Assembly: GCF_000327385.1 (NCBI RefSeq) | Contig: NW_008709687.1 | Span: forward strand, 180,712 to 244,711 | Direction of reading: 5' to 3' | Length of the DNA stretch: 64,000 nucleotides | From: Lottia gigantea | Lineage: Eukaryota; Mollusca; Gastropoda; Lottiidae | Shown: piece after piece, positions 45,805 to 56,443 of the stretch | Layout of the letters: every line of letters begins with the position of its first letter | Numbering within the stretch: position 1 is the first letter of the stretch | Made by a program: the position numbers and the translations under genes | Notes under the pieces: generated by a model | Seen by the model: only the letters and a program-made list of their open reading frames with translations | Database searches by the model: none | Told to the model about the DNA's origin: nothing

Positions 45805-46205
45805 TCGTATAAATGCGATAAATACACATGTGATGTCACCTGTAATACGATAAATACACCTGTAACGTCATAATTCGAGGAGCACTGTAACGTTATCTGT
45901 CGTGTATTGTGGTACCACATTTCATTATGAAATACTTACCCACTTATAGTTGATATACTTCCACACGTGAAAATTTCATTAGCTGTTACCAATATATTGC
46001 CAGTATGTTGTGATTTTGAGTTTCGTTTTTGCGATATACTCTTCGTCATCTGTCATGTAATACAATAATACACTTGTGACGTCATCTGTCGTGTTATACC
46101 ATAACTACACGTGTGACGTCATCTGTCTTGTATAATGATATAAATACACGTGTTACGTCATCTGTCGGGCATTATGATAAATACACGTTTGACGTCATCT
46201 GTGAG
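45805..46205. repeat. Degenerate 40-bp minisatellite carrying CRE palindromes
   Basis: Units contain CGTCATCTGTCGTGTAATAC and GATAAATACACGTGTGACGT. Perfect TGACGTCA (CREB/ATF site) occurs at 46077-46084, 46114-46121 and 46190-46197, with near-matches (TTACGTCA, TGATGTCA) elsewhere, and CACGTG E-boxes. It lies between the NACHT gene and the SLC7 gene. Confidence 0.75.
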
Positions 46206-46291
46206 TTTCGTTCGCATGTGTACTTCAATTGGGAGAGTACATTTCATCCTTAGTGCAAAGAGTATGTGTGGCGAAATTCCGAGGTAGGAGG

Positions 46292-46425
46292 CAGTGGCTC
46301 AACTACCACAGGGACGGGTTGAACCAAATGAGTGGTGAACTTAATATGTTTTAAAAACGATTCCCTAGGAAGGGACCCCAACCCACTGTAGTCCACGGGC
46401 CCCGACTCATCAGGTTGAGCCTCTG
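46292..46425 (-). mobile_element. hAT-like MITE, decayed copy
   Basis: Begins CAGTGGCTCAACTACCACAG then GGGACGGGTTGAACCAAATG; the other end AGGTTGAGCCTCTG is damaged. The same ends define the copies at 47533, 57179 and 60131. Confidence 0.65.
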
Positions 46426-46829
46426 ACAGGAAGTAGCGAGTTAAGATCATCCCGTTTGGTGTTACCTCAAAAAATAGACATGTTCACGTTAAATATATAA
46501 TATAATATAAGAACGAATATCATAGTCAATAAACTATTTATATACAATATGTAAATGATATTAAATGAACTCAGGGCCGTAATTACAGGGGAACAACAAA
46601 AAAATTCTGACAACTGACCAATTCCATTACTGCAACTAAACATACACCATTGTCCCTCTGGAAATATTACTTGTCCCTCCCTTCTATCGCATCTTCAGCA
46701 GCAGTAGCAAAAGTATGCAAAAACCTTTTCGTAGAAAGGAGTTGCTTGTACCAATATATTATCATCAAGAGTTTTGTGGGTGTGTTCAGATTCACAAAAC
46801 AAAATGCAAAATAGTTATGTGTAAGCGAG

Positions 46830-46835
46830 TTTATT
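46830..46835 (-). promoter_or_regulatory. Candidate poly(A) signal for the SLC7 gene
   Basis: AATAAA on the minus strand about 225 nt past the stop at 47060. Position is reasonable; no other support. Confidence 0.4.
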
Positions 46836-47059
46836 GGCCTGTTTAAAAATCACGCCAAATACGAGGTGATCCTGCTCAAGTGAAACACACTAGAGGTGTG
46901 TAATAGGTTCAGTAGTGTTTAAGAGACGTCTCTCCATTCCACAGTTGGAACACTGGATCTGATCAAGCAAGACGATGCTCTGATTGGCTGAGGGTGTAGT
47001 TATCGACCAATCAAATTGACCGAAACAAAATATACGTGATCCAGATCTGAAAACACTAC

Positions 47060-50000
47060 TCATCGTTTTCGTGTTGCACCATTTCGTTCAATTAAAGCTA
47101 CTCCAAGCTGTTCGTCATCTTTATGGTCTTTCTCGTCTTCCTCGGATACATATAACAATTTTTGAGTGGTAATTGTTACTTTATCTGTAAATAAACCAGC
47201 GAATATCAAACTATGAAACAGTTTATTTCCCCTAGTCCGAAACATCTGTCTCTATTCCAGCTTCTGGCGTATATTTTGACAGTTGTGTGCTGGAGTAGAC
47301 CAATTACGTTCAAAATAGCTATCAGAGGCATGAATAGAGGCAGATGTTTCGGTCGGATCCATGCTAAATATGTAATTAACAGACAGGATCGACACAAATA
47401 TGAACAGCTGCTTTTGTACAGGCAGAAATTTAACATAAACGGATCAAAGAACTCATCAAAATTTGGTTTGTTGTCCGAGCGAGTCCAAATGCTCGCAAAG
47501 TAGGTTCATTGCCAATAACCAAGTGTTAGATACAGTGGCTCAACTAAATGATTGGGGGCCTGTGGCCAATCCCCCATATTTCTTTTCTAACATACGCTCT
47601 CCTGCATTTTTATCTGGGTGTAGGGGCACGTGGACTTGGTTCAACCAGTCCCTTGGGTAGTTGAACCACTGGTTAGGTGTACTGAAACAAAGCACATGGT
47701 CTGACTCCAAGAAACTAATGATTACCTAATATGGTTTGTATGAAGGTCGGTTTGTGTCTCCAGTTTCCAAAGAAATATAACGGTAAGCCAGAACAGATGA
47801 TGATCAGAGCAAGACCGCTTTCTTGTGGTTTCTGGTAGATGGTTAAAATCACCAGAACTAGGCTGATAATTAACATAGTCAGAGGTAGAATCAACGGCAG
47901 CTAAAAAATATGAAAAGAACCAAAAAATTAAACTAATGAATAAAGGGTCGATTCACCTGAAACTTGCAATCGACAGAATCGAGCGCCTGCAACTGTCGGT
48001 ACCTTGGAGTTTCTGATCCAAGAAGTAGTATAGAGTTCATAGACGACTGAAAATTCGCAGTGACCGTCTGTTGACATTCCATATTGTTCTAGTAACAATT
48101 GCATCTGGTGGTTGACATGGTCGTAAAGCTCATATCGACATTGACGGATCTGATGGGACGTCTTGAGATCCTTGGTCAGTCCCTTCCGTTAGGTACATCA
48201 TTCTTTTTTGAGGCGAACCTGTTTCATATGGTATGGACGTAGAATCAGCGTCGTTTCTGAGAATTATTAGTTGAGGACGTCGAGAATTTCCAATGGGTTT
48301 TTCAGGCAATTATTTCCTCATGGTAAATAATTAAAAAAAAATTGGAAGTTTGGGGGCTGGGGCCAAACAGGAATTTGCCTGATTCCCCACGTTGCGTAGA
48401 ATTATGAGTTATGATAATGTAATGATGTATGGTTATAAACATACCTTAATCGGACGGTGTAAGTAGGGTTCTTTCCACCTTAGATATATCAAGGACGCTA
48501 AGGTCGACGTTAGAATTATCGTAAAACCAAAACCCATCATCTCAATCAAATAAAATATTTCTTTGAAATTCTGCATAATAATTGTAAGAATACACTGAAA
48601 TCAATACAAAATATGTTATTGAGAAGAGCATTTGAAACGTCCATCATGACATTGCGACGCGTCAGAGGGCGTTATACATTGATTAAGAAATGGGAATGCA
48701 TAATCATTTCGGAGGGGTCTTATTGCATGCACGACTTCGATGTTCTCAGAAATTGTGGTCTGTTGCCGTAATCCCAACAAAAAACTGCCAAAATATCTAT
48801 CAGAGGCTGGAATAAAGGTAGATGTTTAAGACTGTCCACACTGCGTGGTGTATCTTGTCTTCAGTGGTGATTACATGATCAGTAAAACAAATATTAAAAC
48901 TTATTTCATAGATTCAATAAGATGGCACTTACCATAATGATTAGAGAAGGGGCCGGAGTTTTAAACTTGATGGTGATCATTGAAATTATTTTGGGTAGAT
49001 GATTATTTTTAGAACCAACATAAAACAATCTGAAAAAGGCAAATCGTTGGTGACATGCATCTATCTATGGATGATAGGGCGATTTGTTATTGTACTTTTT
49101 CTGCTAACCCAATTCTTGTCCATAGTTGCATTATAAATAGATAACCTATCTAGACCTGAGGCCCCGTGTGCTACAAGCACAGTTGATAATCGAAAAAGAG
49201 TAGGCTAATTCCGTTGTCCTGGCAACTTTCCCCTCACTGCACACTGAATGGCGTTGCCCGTCTTCATTAGCCTACATGGTGCAGAAGAGAGGGACGTAAA
49301 ACTCCATTTCATTTATTGATACCCACCTTGACATTGAGAGCATAGCGCCGTTCATACTGCCCATGACGGAGATAGCTATTAATACAGGCATGATGTACAC
49401 TATACCTGGTACAGTCTGTTCAACAAAAGTCTGAAATGAAAAGAGCAGGAATAAAAAAGAAAAAAAAAAGAAATGAGAAATGATTGGTAATTGTGACCAT
49501 GATAATGCTGTTGATGATTTTTGATGATGACCATGACGATGATGCTGTTGAGAATGAAGATTATGAGGCGGAGGAGGTAGAGGAAGGAGGAGGCTGAAGA
49601 TGAAGGCGATGGAGGAGGAGAAGGAGGGGAACAGTTGGAGAGGAGGAAATGACTGATGAAGAGAAGGAGGTGAAGAAGGAAGAGGAGAGGGAGATAGAGG
49701 AGTAGGATGACGTGGAAGATGGAGGAGGAGGAAGAGAACAACTATTGCTGCCACATGTGGAATTGATCATGATTATGATGATGATGAGAAGGACGACTAC
49801 GATGACGATAGTGATGATGATGATGATGATTTATCACAGCTACGAAAGAGATGATGGCGACAACGAGGACGACAACAGCGATGATGATGAAGATGATGAT
49901 GACCAAGACGGCCTGTGACAACGACGATAACGGTGTTAATGATGAAAATGATTATAATATTACCACAGCTACAGCTGATGATTGAAGCATCTCGGTTGGT

Positions 50001-53000
50001 GTAAGGACGGTAAAATAAGCCACGTTAGCTACCAGATACACGCTGATTATTATCATCATTGATATTATTATTGCCAGTGGCAGGTTTCTGAAATACGAAA
50101 AGAAAAGATTATTTGACTTCTGAAGGATCCTGTTTACTAGATAGTCCTTGGTCAAGCTTCTTGGACATGAATTTACAGAGTTCTGGAGGATCTTTTCAAA
50201 TACCTGATCCCTTGCTATCAAACGTCATGAAATAATCGACATTCAGATCCAATGACAGTTGGGTCGGCTGTACTACAGAGGACAGATGACTTCTTCAGTG
50301 CCGTTTCAGTAAGTATTCACTTGCAACTGGACAGATTGCAATAATGAGGAAAAGTAACTAATTACCTATGAGGTTCGATGACTTCATCCGCCAGAAAACT
50401 CAAATAGTTCCTAAAAAGAAGCCCATAAAATTGTTTTGAAAATGGATGAAATGTAAGAAGTTTAACGTCCTACTTTAAAGGAATACTACCACTTGGAACA
50501 GACATAAAATTTAACATCCCAACCTTGGTCAATAAGAGTTTATATTCATCAGTTGGACTTACCTGGTGCCGGTTGACTAATGACTAAAATCTCTATATAA
50601 GATATAGAGTAATCATTGAAAAATGCTTAATAGCTTAGTTTAATATATAATAACCCAGATCTATGAATTGATTTGATTATAGAAGGATTCTGTTGTAGAC
50701 ATCAGGTACTGCGCGGGTCACTGGTGAATAAAGACATTTAGATGGATTTAAACCCACGACACCTTATAGAAGATAGAATGGATGATCTGATTGCTCAGTA
50801 ACTTACCAGCCTCCAAATGCCCAGAATCCAGAATAAAAAGCGATGGCAATAGATCCGGCTCGATAATCACTACCATCAAATGAATTGTTGAAATTTTCAG
50901 TGTGACCTGTTAAAAAAAATAATTTACATTGTGAATATTATTTACTTTACCAGTCTCTTTCTCGGCAGTTCTTAGATGAAAAAACCTAACAAAATTTAAA
51001 ATTTATCACGTCGATCTTCGAATCAAATCAAATTGTATATGTAGTTTTCATTAGAAAAATAAGGAAACGCTCGGCGTTTTCTATAAACCTTCAGGAACTA
51101 TGGACCGTTAAGTCTAGCAGGAATCTTTGTATCTTATTTTAAATTATGATTATTCTATTATTATTATATTATTTAAGATGTCACAACCGGGACATTTTGA
51201 ATGACATGCGAATCAAAAAAAAAAAAAAATAGTAACGTTATATATACGTTTTGCTTCAAGGGAGGTAATTCTTTGTAATTTTATATGACCAGTGAGACTA
51301 CTTATAAAAAATGTTTATATAAAATGTGTGTCGTTAGGTTTGAATGTATTCAAATCTCTGAAAGAGATGGAATATATAAACCTATTATAAGCCTTCGGAG
51401 TACTGTAATTCGAAGCACTGCACGGAGGTACAATGAGTACCTCTCAATATAAGCGAAAACCCCATTGTGCCCTCTGATCAATCTCCCTGTTTCTCTCTAT
51501 AACCCTATCTGTTTTTCTCTACTGCCCCTACTTCATTTCTCTCTGTTTCTCTATCTCTTATTCTCTACTTCCCGTACTCCATTTCTCTCCGTAACCCTAT
51601 CTCTTATTCTCTACTGCCCCTACTCCATTTCTCTCTGTAACCCTATCTCTTATTCTACTGCCCTACTCCATTTCTCTCTGTAACCCTATCTCTTATTCTC
51701 TACTGCCCCTACTTCTTTTCTCTCTGTAACCCTATCTCTTATTCTCTACTGCCCCTACTTCATTTCTCCCTGTAACTCTAATTCTCCTCTCCTACTTATT
51801 TCCTCTCTGTAACCCTATCTCTTATTCTCTACTGCCCCTACTTCTTTTCTCTCTGTAACCCTATCTCTTATTCTCTACTGCCCCTGCTATTTCCGCTAAA
51901 CAAAATATAGTAACTTCTTGATAAATGCAGATGTCGGGTGAAACGAAAATGAATTTGTACGGTTCTTTTTTGCAAATGTTTTGCTTTATTTTGTGTTTTA
52001 TTTTGCTTGTGTGTTTGGATTCTTACCGTTAGCTATCCACACCAATCCAATCACTATGACAATTAAAATGGCGATCAGTTTACTTCCGGTTATAATCACC
52101 TGGACTTTAGTTGCCCATTTCACATTAAAAGAATTAATGGCTGTCAAGAGAGCTGAAAGACAACATTTTGAGAGATTAATTTATCATCTGATACTAATCG
52201 GTCATACGGTTTGTCAACTGGACAACTCATTTGGAGTTTAAAGGGACAGTTTCGCCATCCGTTTGACCAATCGAACCTAAGACCAATCGGGAAGCTTTCA
52301 GTTAAGCTAATTACTAATAGTGTTCACAGCTCACCGTCGAAGTTTGAGCCTTCAAATCCATGTACATGCAGAATTATCCGAGTCTGAAAGGTGATCGTAG
52401 TGGCCCCCTTTATCAAATTTCTTATCATTTTACAATAGAGAAAGAATTTCATTTCATTTCGACATGCATCAACAGTTTCGGCATATCGTTTTCAGTCATG
52501 TTTACGGTGTTAACATCCATATGTAGGGCATCCATGAGTCTCTATTCAACTTTTGAATTGAAACGAGTAACTACTATGAGGCCAAGCAGAAAATTAAATA
52601 ATCGTCCTTTAAATATATTATAGAACATTGTTAGCCATCCACTATAACAATAAGAAATGTTCCTTAGAGGAATTTCAAAGTTAGTTAACGGCGTCATATT
52701 ACTATAGACATTTTGTGTGACAAGTTCTAAGTGAGAAAATTACAGTCAAGATACCACTATCAGAGGCGAGGTTTGGGGGAGACAACTGTCAACAATATCT
52801 ATCAGAGGCGAGGTTTGGGTGAGACAACTGTCACCAATATCTATCAGACACGAGGTTTGGGGGAGACAACTGTAAACAATATTTATCAGAGACGAGGTTT
52901 GGGGGAGACAACTATCAACAATATCTATCAGAGGTGAGGTTTGGGTGAGACAACTGTCAACAATATCTATCAGAAGCGAGGTTGGAGGCGACAAATGTCA

Positions 53001-54032
53001 ACAATATCTATTAGAGGCGAGGTTTGGGTGAGACAACTGTCAACAATATCTATTAGAAGCGAGGTTGGAGGCGACAAATGTCAACAATATCTATTAGAGG
53101 TGAGGTTGGAGCCAACAACTGTCAACAATATCTATCAAAGGCGAAGTTGGGGTTACAATTGTCAACGATATTTTTAGAAGCTGAAGGTAAAGTTCAAACT
53201 GTTTTGACCTAGGGCATGTCAATAGGTTTATGTAAATGACCCTCTCTATCAGTTATCATGTCAGCTATCGAACACGTTACTAAATGAAACTATTAAATGC
53301 TTGATATACATGCTTTATATAGATAATTGGTGGCCCAGTATCTAATGACATATCGCTATCAGTCGCTGAACTCTCTACAAATCATTAATGGAAGATTTCT
53401 TTTTCTTTTGGTCCTTTCTTGAAATTCCCAAGTTTCGTTCATATAGCATTTCATGACGTAACGTTCACAATGAACATTTTTTGAGAAAAGTATGGTTTGT
53501 ATGCGATTAAATGCAAATTAAGACAACGTTTTGAGAGGCCCATATTATATCAGATACAATAAGCTTACTTACTAAAAACACAAACGCCCAACAAACGTAT
53601 GGCCGAATTCGGTGGCTCACAATCGTAGTAAATTGGTCGTAGAACGTACGTTGCAAATATCAACGTTGATGCAGCATTTCCGACTGGTTGTATTATGATA
53701 AAATTTATCCACAAACATACGAATGAAAGCGTGTCACCAAACGCACGTCGTATGTAGACGTACTCGCCGCCCGATTGTGGGATACAGGCACCAAGTTCGG
53801 CGAAACACAATGCACATCCGGTTGAAAAAAGCCCACAGATGGTCCACAGAACGAGTGACATGCCAACGGACTGCACATTTTGTAAAATTCCAACTGGAGA
53901 CACAAAGATACCTGACCCAATGATGATGCCGACTATTATAGATACACAATGAAATAGTGTTATTTGTTTTGCAAGTTTCACCTGGGTAGATGTCGGTTGT
54001 GAAGTCGGCAGTCTTCTCTCGCTTATAGCCAT
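47060..54032 (-). CDS. SLC7-family heteromeric amino-acid transporter light chain
   Basis: Ten coding exons: 54032-53573, 52140-52027, 50906-50807, 50410-50366, 50087-49964, 49430-49327, 49029-48933, 48594-48445, 47900-47726, 47184-47060. They give 497 residues in phase. The protein is hydrophobic with about 12 membrane segments. TM1 carries [10 protein letters not shown] (residues about 38-46), and [20 protein letters not shown] follows TM2. The extracellular loop after TM3 has [14 protein letters not shown] with Cys138, the position that forms the disulfide to the 4F2hc/rBAT heavy chain. WNYLSF(L)ADEV and [12 protein letters not shown] match xCT, LAT and y+LAT light chains. Such proteins exchange amino acids at the plasma membrane. 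Substrate (cystine/glutamate, neutral or cationic) cannot be settled here. The termini are short and charged, as usual for the family. A second light-chain gene could exist elsewhere; only this one is seen. Confidence 0.93.
47235..47354. mobile_element. Inverted-repeat element family G in the last SLC7 intron
   Basis: GTCCGAAACATCTGTCTCTA(TTC) faces GAATAGAGGCAGATGTTTCG(GTC): arms of about 23 bp with about two mismatches in a 120-bp element. A half copy lies at 48775-48832 (AAAATATCTATCAGAGGCTG, AGGTAGATGTTTAAGA). Confidence 0.75.
47533..47671 (+). mobile_element. hAT-like MITE with recognisable target duplication
   Basis: Terminal inverted repeats CAGTGGCTCAACTA and TAGTTGAACCACTG bound about 139 bp. 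The flanking 8-mers are GTTAGATA (left) and GTTAGGTG (right), six of eight identical. CAGTG ends and 8-bp duplications are typical of hAT. Interior: GGACTTGGTTCAACCAGTCC. It lies in the last SLC7 intron beside the family G element. Confidence 0.75.
48775..48832. repeat. Half copy of element family G
   Basis: Matches the right half of 47235-47354: CAAAATATCTATCAGAGGCT and GGTAGATGTTTAAGAC versus CAAAATAGCTATCAGAGGCA and GGCAGATGTTTCGGTC. Confidence 0.6.
49158..49312 (+). mobile_element. SINE fragment in an SLC7 intron
   Basis: Reverse orientation to most other copies: AATCGAAAAAGAGTAGGCTA, CCTCACTGCACACTGAATGG, CGTCTTCATTAGCCTACATG, then tail GACGTAAAACTCCATTTCAT. The edge is about 15 bp from the exon 6 donor. 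The head is missing. Confidence 0.8.
49540..49920. repeat. Purine-rich and (GAT)n low-complexity tract
   Basis: 49550-49740 is almost pure A/G (GGAGGAGGAGAAGGAGGGGA); 49760-49920 is a decayed GATGAT/GACGAC repeat. The large opposite-strand open frames here (up to 160 codons, Ser/Pro/Leu only) are products of the tract and not genes. It lies in the intron between SLC7 exons 5 and 6. Confidence 0.85.
50115..50210. repeat. Dispersed minisatellite family F, decayed copy
   Basis: GGATCCTGTTTACTAGATAG + TCCTTGGTCAAGC and a second weaker unit, comparable with the units at 58085-58345 and 31010-31130. Confidence 0.55.
51465..51892. repeat. 47-bp pyrimidine-rich minisatellite in an SLC7 intron
   Basis: Nine or so units with TTCTCTCTGTAACCCTATCT and TATTCTCTACTGCCCCTACT. 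The plus strand is almost purine-free for 400 bp, so the transcribed strand of the intron yields a long purine-rich RNA. Confidence 0.88.
52239..52395 (+). repeat. Dispersed repeat family E, longest copy
   Basis: AAAGGGACAGTTTCGCCATC, GACCAATCGGGAAGC, AATAGTGTTCACAGCTCACC and TCAAATCCATGTACATGCAG. It defines the family also seen at 1, 6225 and 39563. Confidence 0.7.
52748..53165. repeat. 42-bp minisatellite in the first SLC7 intron
   Basis: Ten units with CAACAATATCTATCAGAGGC and GAGGTTTGGGGGAGACAACTG. Later units shorten to GAGGTTGGAGGCGACAAATG. 42 is a multiple of three, so open frames on both strands are incidental. Confidence 0.92.
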
Positions 54033-55306
54033 ATTAAAAGTCTCAACGCTGTATCAGCGATGTCTCTACTGTAATTATATTTTAAAACTCGAATCAAGGG
54101 GCGTCTCAAAACTTTTATCTTTTTAATTGTCATAAGTTTGACTTAAACCAATGGTTACGGAGCGGATTTACACTCACGGTTACGACGGCCAACGAACACC
54201 AACGTTCACGGCTGCTCATCCAATCCAATGGCTACGGCAACTGATTAACAACGGTTACGGTTGCTGATCTTCAATATTCGTTAATGAATGTTTAGTCTCT
54301 AAATTTGTCTTGATGACACAAAATCGGTGTACCGAGACCTGCATTGGATTTTGCCCCTCTTATGAATCTATAACGAAGTGTAGTGAAGTGGATTGTTGAT
54401 CTTTAATTAAAAATGAATTGAGTTACTCCCCTTTCATTGAAATCGTGTCAAAACGTTTCGAGTTGGTTAAAGGTGCTTGGAGTTTAACACTTTTATTTTT
54501 GCACCCGAGTGGGCTAATATTAGTAGAAAGCCACGCAGTGTACAGTGCGGGCATTTTTGTCGCGTCAGTCGCACTCGCCATCTCTGTTTCAATTTCAGTC
54601 TGTCAAGAGATCACGAACTTGCACAGCTCAAACGACAAACGTCCTATCTAATCGAATAATAGACGATTATCCAGTTATTTATAATTAGCCTATTGGTTAA
54701 AGGTTAAAGCGGAGGTCATCGGGTTAGGTCAAAGGTTATTGGGATGAATGTTCAAGAGGGCCGTCATTAGATCTTAACTGTAAAGGCTACCTTAAAAATA
54801 AAAGCTAATAAAAAACGGAACGAAACAAGTTTTGTTTTAATTTTTATTTCTTCTTTTCGTATTTCTGGTAGAAAGCTTTCCTTTTAACCTCAGTTAAATA
54901 TGTTCTTTATTTGTTTTACTTGCTTTTGGTAAGGGGAAATAACACCAAAAAGAATTATAAAAGAAGGGAAATGAAATGAAATGAATGGAGTTTTACGTCC
55001 TACTTTTCTGCATGAGGACGAATGAAGACGGGCGACGTCATGACGGAAATTTTGCCAGGACAGCGGCATTAGCCTGCTCTTTCCAACTGATGAGGGATCT
55101 TTAACGTGCACAGCCTCGGGCCTCGGTATAAAAGAAGGGAGGTAACACCTGTAAGTTTTATAATAAATCGTTATTAAATAACATAACTTTATTCGTAACA
55201 GATCATTATTCGTTAATATATTCGGGCTATTTACAACAGAACGGCTCGGATTATTAATAATCTAGTATTACATCAGTAAGTTCATATCTGGACTATTTAC
55301 AGACAA
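54033..55306. other. Intergenic: SLC7 upstream region
   Basis: The SLC7 promoter should lie just above 54032. Around 54150-54280 GGTTACGG and CAACG motifs recur a few times (a weak degenerate repeat). No exon of another gene is supported; the plus-strand open frame at 54418-54651 has no family. Confidence 0.45.
54970..55128 (-). mobile_element. SINE fragment with internal loss
   Basis: AAATGAAATGAATGGAGTTT, TACGTCCTACTTTTCTGCA, GAAGACGGGCGACGTCATGA, GGAAATTTTGCCAGGACAGC and GGGATCTTTAACGTGCACAG. The part between GACGTCATG and GGAAATTTT is shortened, and the head is absent. Confidence 0.78.
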
Positions 55307-55450
55307 CCAGGAACATATTCTCGAAAACTTAAAAAAATGCAGTAATCTGATTGGATAATAACTAATCAATTTAGAATAAATTTAGATTACTAACTAGATG
55401 ATTGGAACACTAAAATCACCTTAACTCAAGTTTTCGAGAATAAGGCTCCG
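55307..55450. mobile_element. Fold-back element related to family D
   Basis: CATATTCTCGAAAACTT faces AAGTTTTCGAGAATAAGG about 115 bp apart. The arm core TATTCTCGAAA is shared with 19325-19627 and 24811-24930, but the interior differs. Confidence 0.55.
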
Positions 55451-56443
55451 ATTGGTTTATTTAGTTAGGCCTACTACAATAATATCAAATTATCAAAATG
55501 TGTCATTCTTAACCTACTGATCACTTAACCGAAACACATTGATAACTAAATTGCACGGAATATAAACACGTGAACATCGCATTTCCATTTCGCCGGAACA
55601 ATGTTTTGGACTTATGCGTAGCCTCTTATTTGGCTTTGTTCGACATTCTTCAGCATTCGAAACCAAATACGTGAATAAGCTTAGGTCGTTCAGAGGTCAA
55701 TAAGAATATACATTTCGAATACGACGAAACTAGACTTTGCATTTAGAAACGTAAGCAAATCATTCGACGGTCAATCTGATTGTTAACTAAGTCCAATCAC
55801 CACAGTCTTTTCACCATTTGAACGAACACCATCTGGTTTGGACAATAAAACAAAATTTCACAGAAACCAAAATTAAGCCATTTGAGTTCACAATGTAACG
55901 AGACATTGTATAGTTTGATTCAGATCTGTCTATAACTTTACTATATACAACACCAACGTCACCATATTGTATTACTACATATTTACTACAACATTGTGGC
56001 AAGAAATCTACATTGACCACGTCACCGGAGTAGTGTATCGCGTCACCAATACATGGGTTGTGTATAACGTCACTAATACAGTGGTAGCGTCACCGACACG
56101 GGGATAATATAATATAACTTAAATCGTCACTAGTACAAAAACGCCACTAGTACAAGAAATGAGTATAACGTCATCGGTACTGATGTGTAATACGTCACCA
56201 ACACAGGGGTCACTAATATAGGAGTTGTGTATAATGTCATCAGCACTGATGATGTGTATAAAGTCGCTTACACACGAGTCACTAAGATAAGAATTGTGTA
56301 AAACGTCACCAAGACACCTATACCGACAGATATGTGAAACGTTACGTGTACTGGATAGATGTGTATTACGTCATCAGTACTGTGGTCTGCCACAGTTTGT
56401 CGTGATCGGAGGTAGAAAACACAGAAACACTACACACTACTCG
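55451..56443. repeat. 3' flank of the growth-factor gene with an ACGTCA-rich degenerate repeat
   Basis: From about 56000 to 56380, units of 35-50 bp carry TGTGTATAACGTCACTAATA, ATAACGTCATCGGTACTGAT and ATACGTCACCAACACAGGGG: at least eight ACGTCA or GCGTCAC half-sites. No perfect CRE palindrome was found. It resembles the array at 45805-46205 in motif and spacing. Confidence 0.6.

Noticed and set aside
49272-49918. Open frames of up to 160 codons on both strands
   Set aside because: The upstream parts come from the purine/GAT low-complexity tract; only 49430-49327 is real (SLC7 exon 6).
53705-53949. Overlapping frames on both strands at the first SLC7 exon
   Set aside because: Shadows of the coding frame, which has a clear transporter match.
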